A program made the translations under genes and the position numbers. Source: Rhodoferax sp. (GTDB lineage: Bacteria > Pseudomonadota > Gammaproteobacteria > Burkholderiales > Burkholderiaceae_C). Taken from it: a stretch of 7,106 bases of DNA. The notes under the pieces are model-generated. The model was not told the DNA's origin. It did no database searches and worked only from the letters and a program-made list of their open reading frames with translations. Position 1 is the first letter of the stretch. Each line of letters starts with the position of its first letter. The DNA is taken from NCBI GenBank assembly GCA_028292305.1, contig JAQGMQ010000023.1, forward strand, positions 1 through 7,106, given 5' to 3'. Positions 1 to 6,413 of this stretch are shown one piece after another.

Positions 1-1443
1 GGCCTGGCGCTGCAGCTCCACGGCGCTGCGCGGCCTGGACAGCTGTTCGGCGAGGTCGGCCAGCACCTGGTCGCGGTCGATGTATTTGAAGCGGCCCTTG
101 GCGTAGATCGGGTCGCCGGCCACGTACACCGTGTCGACGTGGCGCGTGGCCGCGCGCTGCAGCAGCGCGTCCAGCGGCGGTATGTCGGTGTCCTGAAACG
201 GGTAGGTGGCACCGTCGTAGTCGATGGCCACCGCGTCGAACTGCATGCCGGGATCGAGCCGCCCGATCTCTCCGCGAAAAGCGGTCGTCTTGGCGCCGTG
301 TTCGGTGGCCATGCGCAGCACCTGCGGGCAGGTCGGCACCTCGTCGACGTCCATGCCCGGGACCCGGTGCGCGCGCAGCGCCAGCTTCATCTCCTGCAGC
401 ATGTCCCGGTCTTCGTTGATGCCGGCCTCGTCCAGGCCCAGGCCGATGGTCACGCCGCGCGCCGCCAAGGCGTTGATCGGCGCCACGCCGCTGCGCAGCC
501 GGAAGTTGGAGCTGCAGTTGTGGCACACGCAGGTGGCGGTGTGGGCCACGATGTCCACGTCTTCTTCAGTGAGCCACACGGCGTGGCCGAGCGTCATCCA
601 CGGCCCGAGCGCGCCCAGCTTTTCGAGGTGCTTGACGGCGGTGGTGCCGGTGCGGCGGCGGGCGTATTCCTTCTGGTAGACCGTCTCCAGCAGATGCATG
701 TGCATGGGCACGTCGTCGGCCTTGGCCTGCGCCACCAGGGTCATCAGGCCGTCGTCGGTGATCCAGTGGAAGTTGGCGGGGGCCAGCTGGATGCGCGTCA
801 GGCTTTGCGTGGCATTTTCGTCGCGCAGCATGCGGTACAGCTGCATGTGTTCGGCAAAGCCCATGGTGGCCTGCTTCAGATGTTCGGCCAGCGGCACCCC
901 GATGTCGCTCGGCAGGCGCGCGCAGAACGTGGCGTCGTCCTCGTACACCAGGCGATTCTGTTCACGCACCGAATAGCAGTACGAAGCACGCATGCCGATG
1001 GTCTGGTAGGCGCGCAGCACCGCGCTCGCGGCACCATGCACCTGCGCCAGGTCGCCGCGCATCCAGCCGTGAATGTGCTGTACGCAGGTGATGCCGGAGG
1101 CGATCATCTCGAACGCCGAATACAGCGTGTCCAGGTAGATGTCGACGTCCCGTGCCGACATGCGGCTGGCGAACCAGAGTTCGAGTGCGTGGTCGGGAGA
1201 GCCGAGCTGCAAGGGCGTCAGGCCGACATGGTGGTGGCCGTTGACGAAGCCGGGCAGCAGCATGTGCTGGGCGTGGTGGGTGACGGGCAGGTCGGGGTAA
1301 CGCGCGAGCATGTCCTTGAACGGGCCGACGGCCACCACCTTGCCGTGTTCGTGCACGAGGGCGGCGTCGTCGATGAGTTCAGGGGTGTGGCGGTCGCGGA
1401 TGCCGGTGAGTATCCATTTGGCGCGGACCATGGCTTGGGTCAT
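1..1443 (-). CDS. Metal-dependent amidohydrolase (deaminase/chlorohydrolase-type), 3' end cut by window
   Basis: A cytoplasmic hydrolase of the amidohydrolase superfamily, in the branch holding S-adenosylhomocysteine, guanine and triazine deaminases or hydrolases. 481 codons are visible and the frame is still open at base 1; these enzymes are commonly about 450-490 residues, so little should be missing. Seen: N-terminal beta domain 1-65; metal-binding HxH at H70/H72 inside PGFVNGHHH; His-x-x-Glu at H250/E253; a further histidine at H286 in LGHAVWL; the late aspartate D338 in LGLDEAG; and a C-terminal stretch GRLDPGMQFDAVAID typical of the family. By family knowledge these bind one divalent metal and supply the catalytic acid. 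The ATG at 1443 is preferred over Met5 because an AAGAAAG purine stretch precedes it by seven bases. It is the last gene of the transporter cluster, 97 bases after the ATPase, so it probably acts on the imported compound. Substrate unknown. The usual HNPSSN-like loop reads CHNCSSN here. Confidence 0.93.
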   Translation of the reverse strand, partial: MTQAMVRAKWILTGIRDRHTPELIDDAALVHEHGKVVAVGPFKDMLARYPDLPVTHHAQHMLLPGFVNGHHHVGLTPLQLGSPDHALELWFASRMSARDVDIYLDTLYSAFEMIASGITCVQHIHGWMRGDLAQVHGAASAVLRAYQTIGMRASYCYSVREQNRLVYEDDATFCARLPSDIGVPLAEHLKQATMGFAEHMQLYRMLRDENATQSLTRIQLAPANFHWITDDGLMTLVAQAKADDVPMHMHLLETVYQKEYARRRTGTTAVKHLEKLGALGPWMTLGHAVWLTEEDVDIVAHTATCVCHNCSSNFRLRSGVAPINALAARGVTIGLGLDEAGINEDRDMLQEMKLALRAHRVPGMDVDEVPTCPQVLRMATEHGAKTTAFRGEIGRLDPGMQFDAVAIDYDGATYPFQDTDIPPLDALLQRAATRHVDTVYVAGDPIYAKGRFKYIDRDQVLADLAEQLSRPRSAVELQRQA

Positions 1444-1477
1444 GATGTTGCTTTCTTCGGGATGTGGGGTGCCGCCG

Positions 1478-1499
1478 CCGCCGGCAGGTGCGCCGGCGG
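1478..1499 (-). other. Intergenic stem-loop between ATPase and amidohydrolase genes
   Basis: A perfect 8-bp inverted repeat (CCGCCGGC ... GCCGGCGG) with a 6-base loop lies in the 97-base gap between the ATPase stop and the amidohydrolase start. No U-run follows on the transcribed strand, so it does not look like a Rho-independent terminator. It could be a transcript-stability or processing hairpin that sets the amidohydrolase level apart from the transporter level. It could also be chance in GC-rich DNA. Function is inference. Confidence 0.4.
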
Positions 1500-1540
1500 A
1501 CGAAGGCCTTGAATGACAGGGACGGACTGACCGGAACGGG

Positions 1541-2329
1541 CTACAGCGTGGCTTCCTGCTCGAGGAAGGCGCGGTCCACCTCGTCGGCCAGCAGGTCGGC
1601 AAGGTGCTGCTGCAGCGCGATGTACCTGGCGTCTCGGCTCGGCCGTGGGCGTGGCAGGTCCACCGGCACGATCTCCTTGATGCGACCGGGCCGCGCCGTG
1701 AAGACCACGATGCGGTCGGCCAGAGCCAGCGCTTCTTCGATGGAGTGCGTGACCAGCAGCACGCTGGCCTGGCTGGTGCGCCAGACTTCGAGCAGGTGGC
1801 CCTGCATCTTGGCCCGGGTCTGCACGTCGAGCGCCGCAAACGGCTCGTCCATCATCAGCACCTTGGGCTGCATCGACAGCGCACGCGCCAGCGCCACGCG
1901 TTGGCGCATGCCACCCGACAGCTCGTCGGGGCGTTTCAACGCGGCATCGCCCAGCCCGACCTTGCGCAGCAGCTCGAGCGCCCTGGTCTGGCGGTCGGCT
2001 GCCGACATGCCGCCGAGCTTGAGCCCGAATGCCACGTTGTCGGCCACGGTCAACCAGGGGTAGAGCGAGGCTTCCTGGAAGATCATGCCGCGGTCGGGCG
2101 CCGGGCCGGTGATGGGCCGGCCTTCGCAGAGCAGCTCGCCGCTGCTGGCGGGTTCGAGCCCCGCGACCATGTAGAGCAGGCTGCTTTTGCCGCAGCCCGA
2201 AGGCCCGAGCAACACCACGAATTCGCCGGCCTTGACTTCGAGGTCGAGTGCGTCGATGGCGGTGAGCGCCTTGGGTGTGCCCGGGTTCCAGACCTTGCAC
2301 AACTGGCGCATGCTGATCATTGATGTCAT
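1541..2329 (-). CDS. ABC transporter ATP-binding protein, nitrate/sulfonate/taurine (NitT/TauT) family
   Basis: The ATPase that powers import through the permease encoded just upstream; it sits on the cytoplasmic face of the inner membrane. With the start used here it has 262 residues, normal for SsuB/TauB/NrtD-like proteins. All motifs are intact: Walker A GPSGCGKSS at 42-50, Q-loop Gln85, signature LSGGMRQR at 137-144, Walker B VLMMDEP at 157-163 with the D-loop just after, and the switch histidine H195 in LVTHS. The frame is open 16 codons further upstream, but the ATG at 2329 has a GGGAG ribosome binding site (2342-2338) eight bases before it. The longer start would overlap the permease by 44 bases with nothing to support it. 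Only four bases separate this ATG from the permease stop, and the ribosome binding site lies inside the permease 3' end, so the two are probably translationally coupled. Substrate is not determined by this subunit. Confidence 0.96.
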   Translation of the reverse strand: MTSMISMRQLCKVWNPGTPKALTAIDALDLEVKAGEFVVLLGPSGCGKSSLLYMVAGLEPASSGELLCEGRPITGPAPDRGMIFQEASLYPWLTVADNVAFGLKLGGMSAADRQTRALELLRKVGLGDAALKRPDELSGGMRQRVALARALSMQPKVLMMDEPFAALDVQTRAKMQGHLLEVWRTSQASVLLVTHSIEEALALADRIVVFTARPGRIKEIVPVDLPRPRPSRDARYIALQQHLADLLADEVDRAFLEQEATL

Positions 2330-2333
2330 CTTG

Positions 2334-3284
2334 TCATCTCCCGGTGACAGCCGATGGGCCAACCCACCACAACACACGCTGCTGGACCCACAGGAGGCCG
2401 CGGTCGAACATGAAGCCCAGCAGGCCGATCAGGGTCATGGTGAAGAACACCAGGCTCGCGTTGAACGTGTTGCGCGCCATCATCACGATCTGGCCCAGGC
2501 CCGAGCCGACGCCCACCGCTTCGGCGATCAGCACCACCATCCAGGCCGCGAACAGGTTCATGCGCAGCGTGACGAACAGGCTGGGCAGGATCGCCGGCAG
2601 GATCACCTGGCGGAACAGCTGCCGCTTGTTCGCACCCATGATGCGGGCCACATGCAGGTAGGCGGCCGGCACGGCATCGATCTGCGACAAGGTCGACAGC
2701 ACGATGATGAAAAACACCGAGATGAACACCAGGAAGATCGCCGGCACGTTGCCGATGCCGAAGACGAACACCGCCACCGGCAACCACGCCACGGGCGATA
2801 TCGGCGTGAGCAGGGTCACCATCGGCAGCATCAGCTTGCCGAAGATGCCGTAGTAGCGGATGGCCACGCCAACCGCCACCGCGCCGACGAAGCCGAGCGC
2901 CAGACCGACGACGACCCGCAGGGAAGTCCAGGCCATCACGATCAACACCGACAGCAGGCCGCCGCCGTCTTCTTCCAGGCTGCGCGAGCCCGCCGGGTCG
3001 AAGAACTTGAACTGTTCCGGCAGGTTGGCCAGGAACATGTGCGGCGGCGGCAACAGCAGCGGATCGGCAATGCCGCGCCACCAGCAGAATTCCCACAGCG
3101 CGATGAAAGTGCCGACGGAAGCGCACCACCACAACGCCCGCTTCAGCAGATCGCGCAGGCGGCCGGCTTTGTCGGGCGAGAGTTTGGCGGCGGAGGGTGG
3201 CGTGCGCAACGCGTTGTCACTGGGCGCGCTGGGCGCATTGGATGGGGCGGTCGCACTGGCGCCGCCCACCGACAGGGTGGACAT
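2334..3284 (-). CDS. ABC transporter permease, NitT/TauT (binding-protein-dependent inner membrane component)
   Basis: The membrane channel subunit of the importer, 316 residues. A Ser/Ala/Pro-rich cytoplasmic N-terminus (1-45) is followed by hydrophobic segments at roughly 49-67, 112-142, 150-176, 180-199, 228-258 and 278-298, matching the usual six-helix fold. The EAA-type cytoplasmic loop that docks on the ATPase is clear at about 212-233, with the conserved glycine at 217 in IMGANK followed by an LPAILP motif. A polar stretch at 90-110, containing three consecutive glycines, separates the first two helices. The start is set by AAAGGAG at 3297-3291, six bases before the ATG. The frame is open much further upstream, but that extension is only an out-of-frame reading of the binding-protein gene. 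It lies 35 bases after the binding-protein stop and 4 bases before the ATPase start, in the standard order for this family. Confidence 0.96.
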   Translation of the reverse strand: MSTLSVGGASATAPSNAPSAPSDNALRTPPSAAKLSPDKAGRLRDLLKRALWWCASVGTFIALWEFCWWRGIADPLLLPPPHMFLANLPEQFKFFDPAGSRSLEEDGGGLLSVLIVMAWTSLRVVVGLALGFVGAVAVGVAIRYYGIFGKLMLPMVTLLTPISPVAWLPVAVFVFGIGNVPAIFLVFISVFFIIVLSTLSQIDAVPAAYLHVARIMGANKRQLFRQVILPAILPSLFVTLRMNLFAAWMVVLIAEAVGVGSGLGQIVMMARNTFNASLVFFTMTLIGLLGFMFDRGLLWVQQRVLWWVGPSAVTGR

Positions 3285-3290
3285 GTCTGG

Positions 3291-3297
3291 CTCCTTT
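3291..3297 (-). promoter_or_regulatory. Ribosome binding site deciding the permease start
   Basis: AAAGGAG on the minus strand, six bases before the ATG at 3284. It fixes the permease start inside a frame that stays open for a further 900 bases upstream. Confidence 0.8.
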
Positions 3298-3319
3298 CTC
3301 AGTAGGTCGACAGGGCTCT

Positions 3320-4390
3320 TCAAACCGTGGTCGATTTCAGCTTGAGACTGTCGAACAGCGCCTTGTTCTCGGCCACCACCTGTTCGAGCAGCGTCCAGTC
3401 GATCGCCTGGCGCGGCGCGAGTTTCTTGACGTAGCCGAGTTCCTTCATCGACTGCCCGCGGTCCAGAATGAACTGCGTGTTGTTGCGCTGGTCGATCATC
3501 ACCGGCTGCTTCGACGCGGCGAGTTTGGCGGCTTCCAGCGTGGTCTTGTAGTAGGTGCCCACGGTGTCGCGCAAGGCCGAGTCCGGGTCTTTCTCGGCCA
3601 TGCCCTGGGCCACCATCATGGCCTTGATGACGGCCTTCACCGCCTTCGGGTTCTTCTCGATCAGCGGCGTGCGCGCGGCCAGCACGCAGTCGGAGTAACG
3701 CGCGCCGTAGATGTCGCGCCCGTCGGACAGCACCGTCGAGCCCTTGCGCGATTCCAGGCATTGCGTGGCATAGGGCTCGATGTGGCAGATGGCGTCCACA
3801 CCGCCGGAGATGAACGCCTGGGCGAGTTCGGGCGAGGTGTTGAAGTAACGCACCTTCACGTCCTTGAAGCTCATGCCGGCCTTTTTCAGGTAGTCGTACG
3901 GCAGCACTTCCAGCGTGTCCGCCTGAAACGTGCCGATGGTTTTGCCCTTCAGGTCGGCCGCGGTCTTGATGCCCGGGCCGCCCAGCACGATGCAGCCTTC
4001 CACCCCGGCGCCGGCGACGATCTTCACCGGCGCGCCCGCGTCGTACAGCGTCAGGAAGTTGGAATACGGAATGACCGACATGTCGACCTGGCCCGCACCG
4101 AACAACGTCGCGATGTCGGCATTGGTCGGCGTGATGATGAAGTCCAGCTCGACGCCATCGGCCTTGGTGAGTTCGCGTTTCTTGGCCAGGAAGAAGCCGA
4201 GATTGCACAGGCCCGAGCCGTGGGTTGCCTTGATGGTGGTGCTCTCGGCATGGGCCGCGGCCGGCATCAGCATGGCGGCCAGGCCGGCCGGCAGCGCGAT
4301 GCTGGCGCTGGCAAGGCCGCTGCCTTTCAGGAAGCCGCGACGCGAGAGTTCGAGGAAATTGGCGTGGGTATTGCCGTGACGTTCACACAT
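3320..4390 (-). CDS. Tat-exported periplasmic substrate-binding protein, NMT1/SsuA/TauA-like
   Basis: The binding protein that captures the ligand in the periplasm and delivers it to the permease; 356 residues. The N-terminus is a twin-arginine signal: SRRGFLK at 16-22 (Arg17-Arg18), a hydrophobic stretch to about 42, and an AHA signal-peptidase site at 46-48, giving a mature protein from Glu49. Tat export means it probably folds before crossing the membrane, perhaps with a bound ligand or cofactor. The mature part has the family layout: a glycine-rich start and FF segment near 60-68, PTNADIATLFGAGQVD at 88-103, DLKGKTIGT at 146-154, and a conserved SGGVDAI-EPYA segment at 195-208. Five cysteines (62, 133, 202, 211, 235) are unusual for a periplasmic protein. 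The start is supported by GGAGG at 4403-4399, eight bases upstream. It is first in the operon and is followed 35 bases later by the permease. Nitrate, sulfonate, pyrimidine precursor or another heterocycle all remain possible ligands. Confidence 0.95.
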   Translation of the reverse strand: MCERHGNTHANFLELSRRGFLKGSGLASASIALPAGLAAMLMPAAAHAESTTIKATHGSGLCNLGFFLAKKRELTKADGVELDFIITPTNADIATLFGAGQVDMSVIPYSNFLTLYDAGAPVKIVAGAGVEGCIVLGGPGIKTAADLKGKTIGTFQADTLEVLPYDYLKKAGMSFKDVKVRYFNTSPELAQAFISGGVDAICHIEPYATQCLESRKGSTVLSDGRDIYGARYSDCVLAARTPLIEKNPKAVKAVIKAMMVAQGMAEKDPDSALRDTVGTYYKTTLEAAKLAASKQPVMIDQRNNTQFILDRGQSMKELGYVKKLAPRQAIDWTLLEQVVAENKALFDSLKLKSTTV

Positions 4391-4409
4391 GATGACTACC
4401 TCCGTTGAG

Positions 4410-4426
4410 CGACCGGAATACGGTCG
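4410..4426. promoter_or_regulatory. Inverted repeat upstream of the binding-protein gene (candidate operator or 5' UTR hairpin)
   Basis: A perfect 6-bp inverted repeat CGACCG-GAATA-CGGTCG lies seven bases upstream of the GGAGG ribosome binding site of the first operon gene. In the transcript it would form a small hairpin next to the ribosome binding site; in DNA it could be half of a repressor or activator site. Either role is inference. No clear sigma70 or sigma54 promoter was recognised next to it. Confidence 0.35.
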
Positions 4427-4911
4427 GGGCGGGTTTCGAGTTCGCCCATTGCTGACAAGGACGGGGGACTCGGGAGGTAGGTCAGGATGGGTGGCCTACA
4501 CAAGCGATTCCCACGTTTCGCTCGGCACGCCAACCAGAGGGCTTCCGCCCTGCGCTGCTGGTGGTGGATGCAAAGGGCGTGCCAAGTCTGGCGGTTTCAT
4601 GCGGGCGCGGTGCGGTGGTGGCGTATCGCCAGGGGCACGGGGGTGATGGGGCTCGACGGGGGCTCGACTGGGGCTTTTACCCAGGCGCTGGCCAGGGAGA
4701 GGCTCGCACCTCGGTTGTGCGATGGCGGGCCGGGTTGGTGATGGCATATGCCCCAAATCGACGCATGGGGCTGATGCGTGGAGGACGGTGAGGATGCGGC
4801 CGTGTTGACCACCACCGAGGTCAAGCCGCCTGACGTTCGCATTGAAGATTGTTGAAGCGACGTCAAAAACGTCAAAGCCACGCGTCTGCTTTTGCTGAAT
4901 GGAGAATCCGG
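4427..4911. other. Gene-poor intergenic region, presumed promoter region of the transporter operon
   Basis: About 485 GC-rich bases with no frame I accept as a gene. The short open frames on both strands are rich in Arg, Gly, Pro and Ser, lack ribosome binding sites and overlap one another. The operon promoter should lie here on the minus strand, but I found no pair of hexamers I would defend. Small structures seen are GCCCC/GGGGC arms around 4752-4773 and a direct repeat ACGTCAAA at 4860-4877. No divergent regulator gene is present next to the operon, which is unusual for this arrangement. Confidence 0.5.
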
Positions 4912-5593
4912 TCAGGTTCTCAGCGGGATGGCAGAAACCACAAGCTTTTGCTCAGCATCCTCGGCGCCGGCTTCTTTGAGCAAGCGCACGAGCGAACGCT
5001 GCAGCAGTGTCACGCCGTGTTCGATTTTTTTGCCAATCGCTCATCGTGTCGATCCGGCGCATCCAGACTTCCTCGTTATGAATGATGCGCTGCGCTATCG
5101 AAGCGCCGGTGTAGTGAACCAGCCTACGGGCGGCTCTCGACAATTCGTCACGTCGGGCCGGAACCTGGGTCAGAAAAACCCTTATCGATTGATCAGCTGG
5201 CCAAGCGACTGTCAATCGGGTGCGCGGGGAATCGGCCGACCACGACATTCGGGACCCGACCGTGGAGTGGAAAAGCGATGGATAAAACAAAAGCGCCCCT
5301 GTGCCGTTAATCAATAAATGAGCTAAAAATAAACCAATTGCTGTCACCAATACTGGGCGATTTGTCAATTTGGAAAAATTTAATAAAGCATTAATCGGCC
5401 GAAGGTTCGAAAATAAACCATAAATCGACTTTGAAGAAACTACCCCAATTTCAAGGGAGTTTTTCGCCCAAGAGAGATAATTCCCCTCTACATACGGTTG
5501 CCACCTTTGAGCAGGGTGCAATTTATTTGCTGTTTTCCAAGCGATTGCCACCACGAAAATGCTCCGGTATCTGAGTTTGCTGGCATTGTGCAT
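4912..5593 (-). pseudogene. Decayed unknown reading frame with a one-base slip in an A7 run
   Basis: Not recognised. The frame opens at an ATG at 5593, directly after an in-frame stop and without a good ribosome binding site, and runs 213 codons to a TGA at 4954-4952. Its first half (about 5593-5290) is AT-rich in codon choice and includes a hydrophobic stretch, NRPVLVTAIGLFLAHLLI. The second half is GC-rich and hydrophilic, with likely helix LTQVPARRDELSRAARRL. At 5031-5025 the minus strand has seven A. Past it the current frame turns into Arg-rich sequence and stops, while the frame one base over reads KIEHGVTLLQRSLVRLLKEA and continues to a TGA at 4914-4912. Removing one A would join the two. 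The tail therefore looks like the true C-terminus and the run like a frameshift, or a sequencing error. The two halves may come from different ancestors. The opposite strand is also open here, so confidence is modest. Confidence 0.4.
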
Positions 5594-5744
5594 CTCATTT
5601 CAACGGCTGTCATCCGTGTTCGGGCTCGTTTGGGCTGATGTTTTTTCGTCCGCGGCCATGGCAGGATGCAACTGCGCTTGCTGTCGTGTTGGTTCTCCAT
5701 ACACGTTCGCGCGAGTGAGCCGCTGATATTTACTATACTGAATA

Positions 5745-5764
5745 TTAATTATCTAGATCATTAA
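5745..5764. promoter_or_regulatory. Near-perfect 20-bp palindrome in the AT-rich island
   Basis: TTAAT-T-ATCTAGAT-C-ATTAA matches its reverse complement at 18 of 20 positions, the one mismatched pair being symmetric. The length and two-fold symmetry suit a dimeric regulator operator or a recombination core. It lies 16 bases upstream of the candidate -35 box at 5781. Role is inference; an AT-rich stretch makes chance palindromes more likely. Confidence 0.4.
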
Positions 5765-5780
5765 CATTAGATGTAGCTAG

Positions 5781-5809
5781 TTGGCAATATTTGCATTACT
5801 TGGTATATC
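5781..5809 (+). promoter_or_regulatory. Candidate sigma70 promoter facing right
   Basis: TTGGCA (5781-5786) and TATATC (5804-5809) are separated by exactly 17 bases, matching the TTGACA/TATAAT consensus at 5 of 6 and 4 of 6 positions. It would transcribe towards the remnants from 5924 onward. AT-rich DNA often gives such matches by chance. Confidence 0.35.
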
Positions 5810-6059
5810 TCCAAAAAGTAATCCCAGGGAAGTGGTTTGCCAGGCATCTGGCGTCCATGTCCTGGTTAAAAAAATATCGTGTGGGCTGGTGACATTTTAA
5901 TATTTCTATGTCAGCATGGAGGCATGGATCATTTACATTTTGGCTTGAAAAGAAAATATCTGGACATCAAAGCCGATCCCCAAAATGCACCGAGAAACAA
6001 ATCGGCAATTGATTTGGCGTCACTCCGCCTCGCGTTGCACCGGGACGTCTTCAAAAAAG

Positions 6060-6413
6060 GGTGGGGCCGACGCGGGTTGTGTTCGCCTGGATCAGGCCAA
6101 CGTGCTCACGCACTGGGCATGGCGATGTGCGGCGGAAGACAGCGGCCAAACGGAGCAAGGAGTTCGCATGCCGGTCAGCGCAGCGGCAATGCGGGTGCTG
6201 GGTCTGGCCCGGCTGGTGGGGCAAGTCAAAACCATGGTCAACGAATTGGCGAACACGACGGTTTTCAACGCCGCGAAGTAGATCGCGAGCTGGCTCGCGT
6301 AATCGCGCTTCGCGCTCGGCGGACAACGGTCTGCGGAGTTCCTTGCCGTGGTGGACGGGCGGGATTTGCTGTCGACGCTGATTGCGCAAATGCAGGGCGG
6401 CGCCTACTCATGA
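6060..6413 (+). pseudogene. Unknown small protein gene broken by two compensating frameshifts
   Basis: Not recognised. A frame with strong G/C third-position bias reads from about 6060 through LDQANVLTHWAWRCAAEDSG. At 6168 it has an internal ATG preceded by a good ribosome binding site, AAGGAG (6157-6162), five bases away. It continues with MPVSAAAMRVLGLARLVGQV to a TAG at 6279-6281. One frame over, the protein-like reading carries on as EVDRELARVIALRARRT from about 6275. Near 6320-6335 it returns to the first frame as SAEFLAVVDGRDLLSTLIAQ, ending at TGA 6411-6413. A one-base loss near 6275 and a one-base gain near 6330 would explain this; repaired, it gives about 81 residues from 6168. An upstream join to the frame ending at the A6 run (6053-6058) is possible. 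The repaired protein would be mostly helical and soluble. Whether the true start is 6168 or earlier is open. Confidence 0.4.

Larger units (their letters stand above)
5281..5990. other. AT-rich island, probable acquired or non-core DNA
   Basis: Composition changes sharply from the GC-rich flanks: 60-base lines counted here give 37% (5341-5400), 38% (5701-5760) and 30% GC (5761-5820), against visibly much higher values in the operon. The left part overlaps the first half of the decayed minus-strand frame. From about 5600 to 5990 I see no gene I can defend. It holds a palindrome and a candidate promoter, listed separately. A weak plus-strand frame from the ATG at 5924 reads MDHLHFGLKRKYLDIKA and stays protein-like to about 6058, but it has no usable ribosome binding site, because GGAGG is only one base from the ATG. 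Confidence 0.6.

Noticed and set aside
139..1512. 457-codon plus-strand open frame
   Set aside because: It is the antisense shadow of the amidohydrolase gene. Its protein is rich in His, Gly, Arg and Val without domain features, while the minus strand has full catalytic motifs.
2187..3305. Long plus-strand frame rich in His, Gln and Arg
   Set aside because: It lies opposite the permease and ATPase genes. Low-complexity His/Gln/Arg composition is typical of antisense reading of GC-rich coding DNA.
2334..4208. 624-codon minus-strand frame suggesting a large fusion protein
   Set aside because: Only the last 316 codons are the permease. The upstream part is an out-of-frame reading of the binding-protein gene, and a clear ribosome binding site marks the internal start at 3284.
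3197..4408. 403-codon plus-strand frame
   Set aside because: Antisense of the binding-protein gene, which has a Tat signal, family motifs and a good ribosome binding site.
4391..4500. Riboswitch, for example a TPP type, ahead of the NMT1-like binding protein
   Set aside because: I looked for the conserved TPP core segments and for other known purine or guanidine motifs in the minus-strand leader and did not see them.
4860..4877. Short tandem repeat ACGTCAAA, possible start of a CRISPR or iteron array
   Set aside because: Only two copies of eight bases, with no regular spacing or further units. No CRISPR-like array exists in the window.
4389..4881. Several short frames on both strands upstream of the operon
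   Set aside because: They overlap one another, are rich in Pro, Arg, Gly and Ser, and have no ribosome binding sites or recognisable motifs.
5488..5700. 70-codon minus-strand frame starting at 5700
   Set aside because: No ribosome binding site, Lys/Arg-rich with no recognisable fold, and it overlaps the better minus-strand frame starting at 5593.
5839..5852. GCCAG-GCAT-CTGGC hairpin near an A run at 5868-5874 as a terminator
   Set aside because: The stem is only five pairs and the A run is 15 bases away on the wrong strand sense for a plus-strand terminator.
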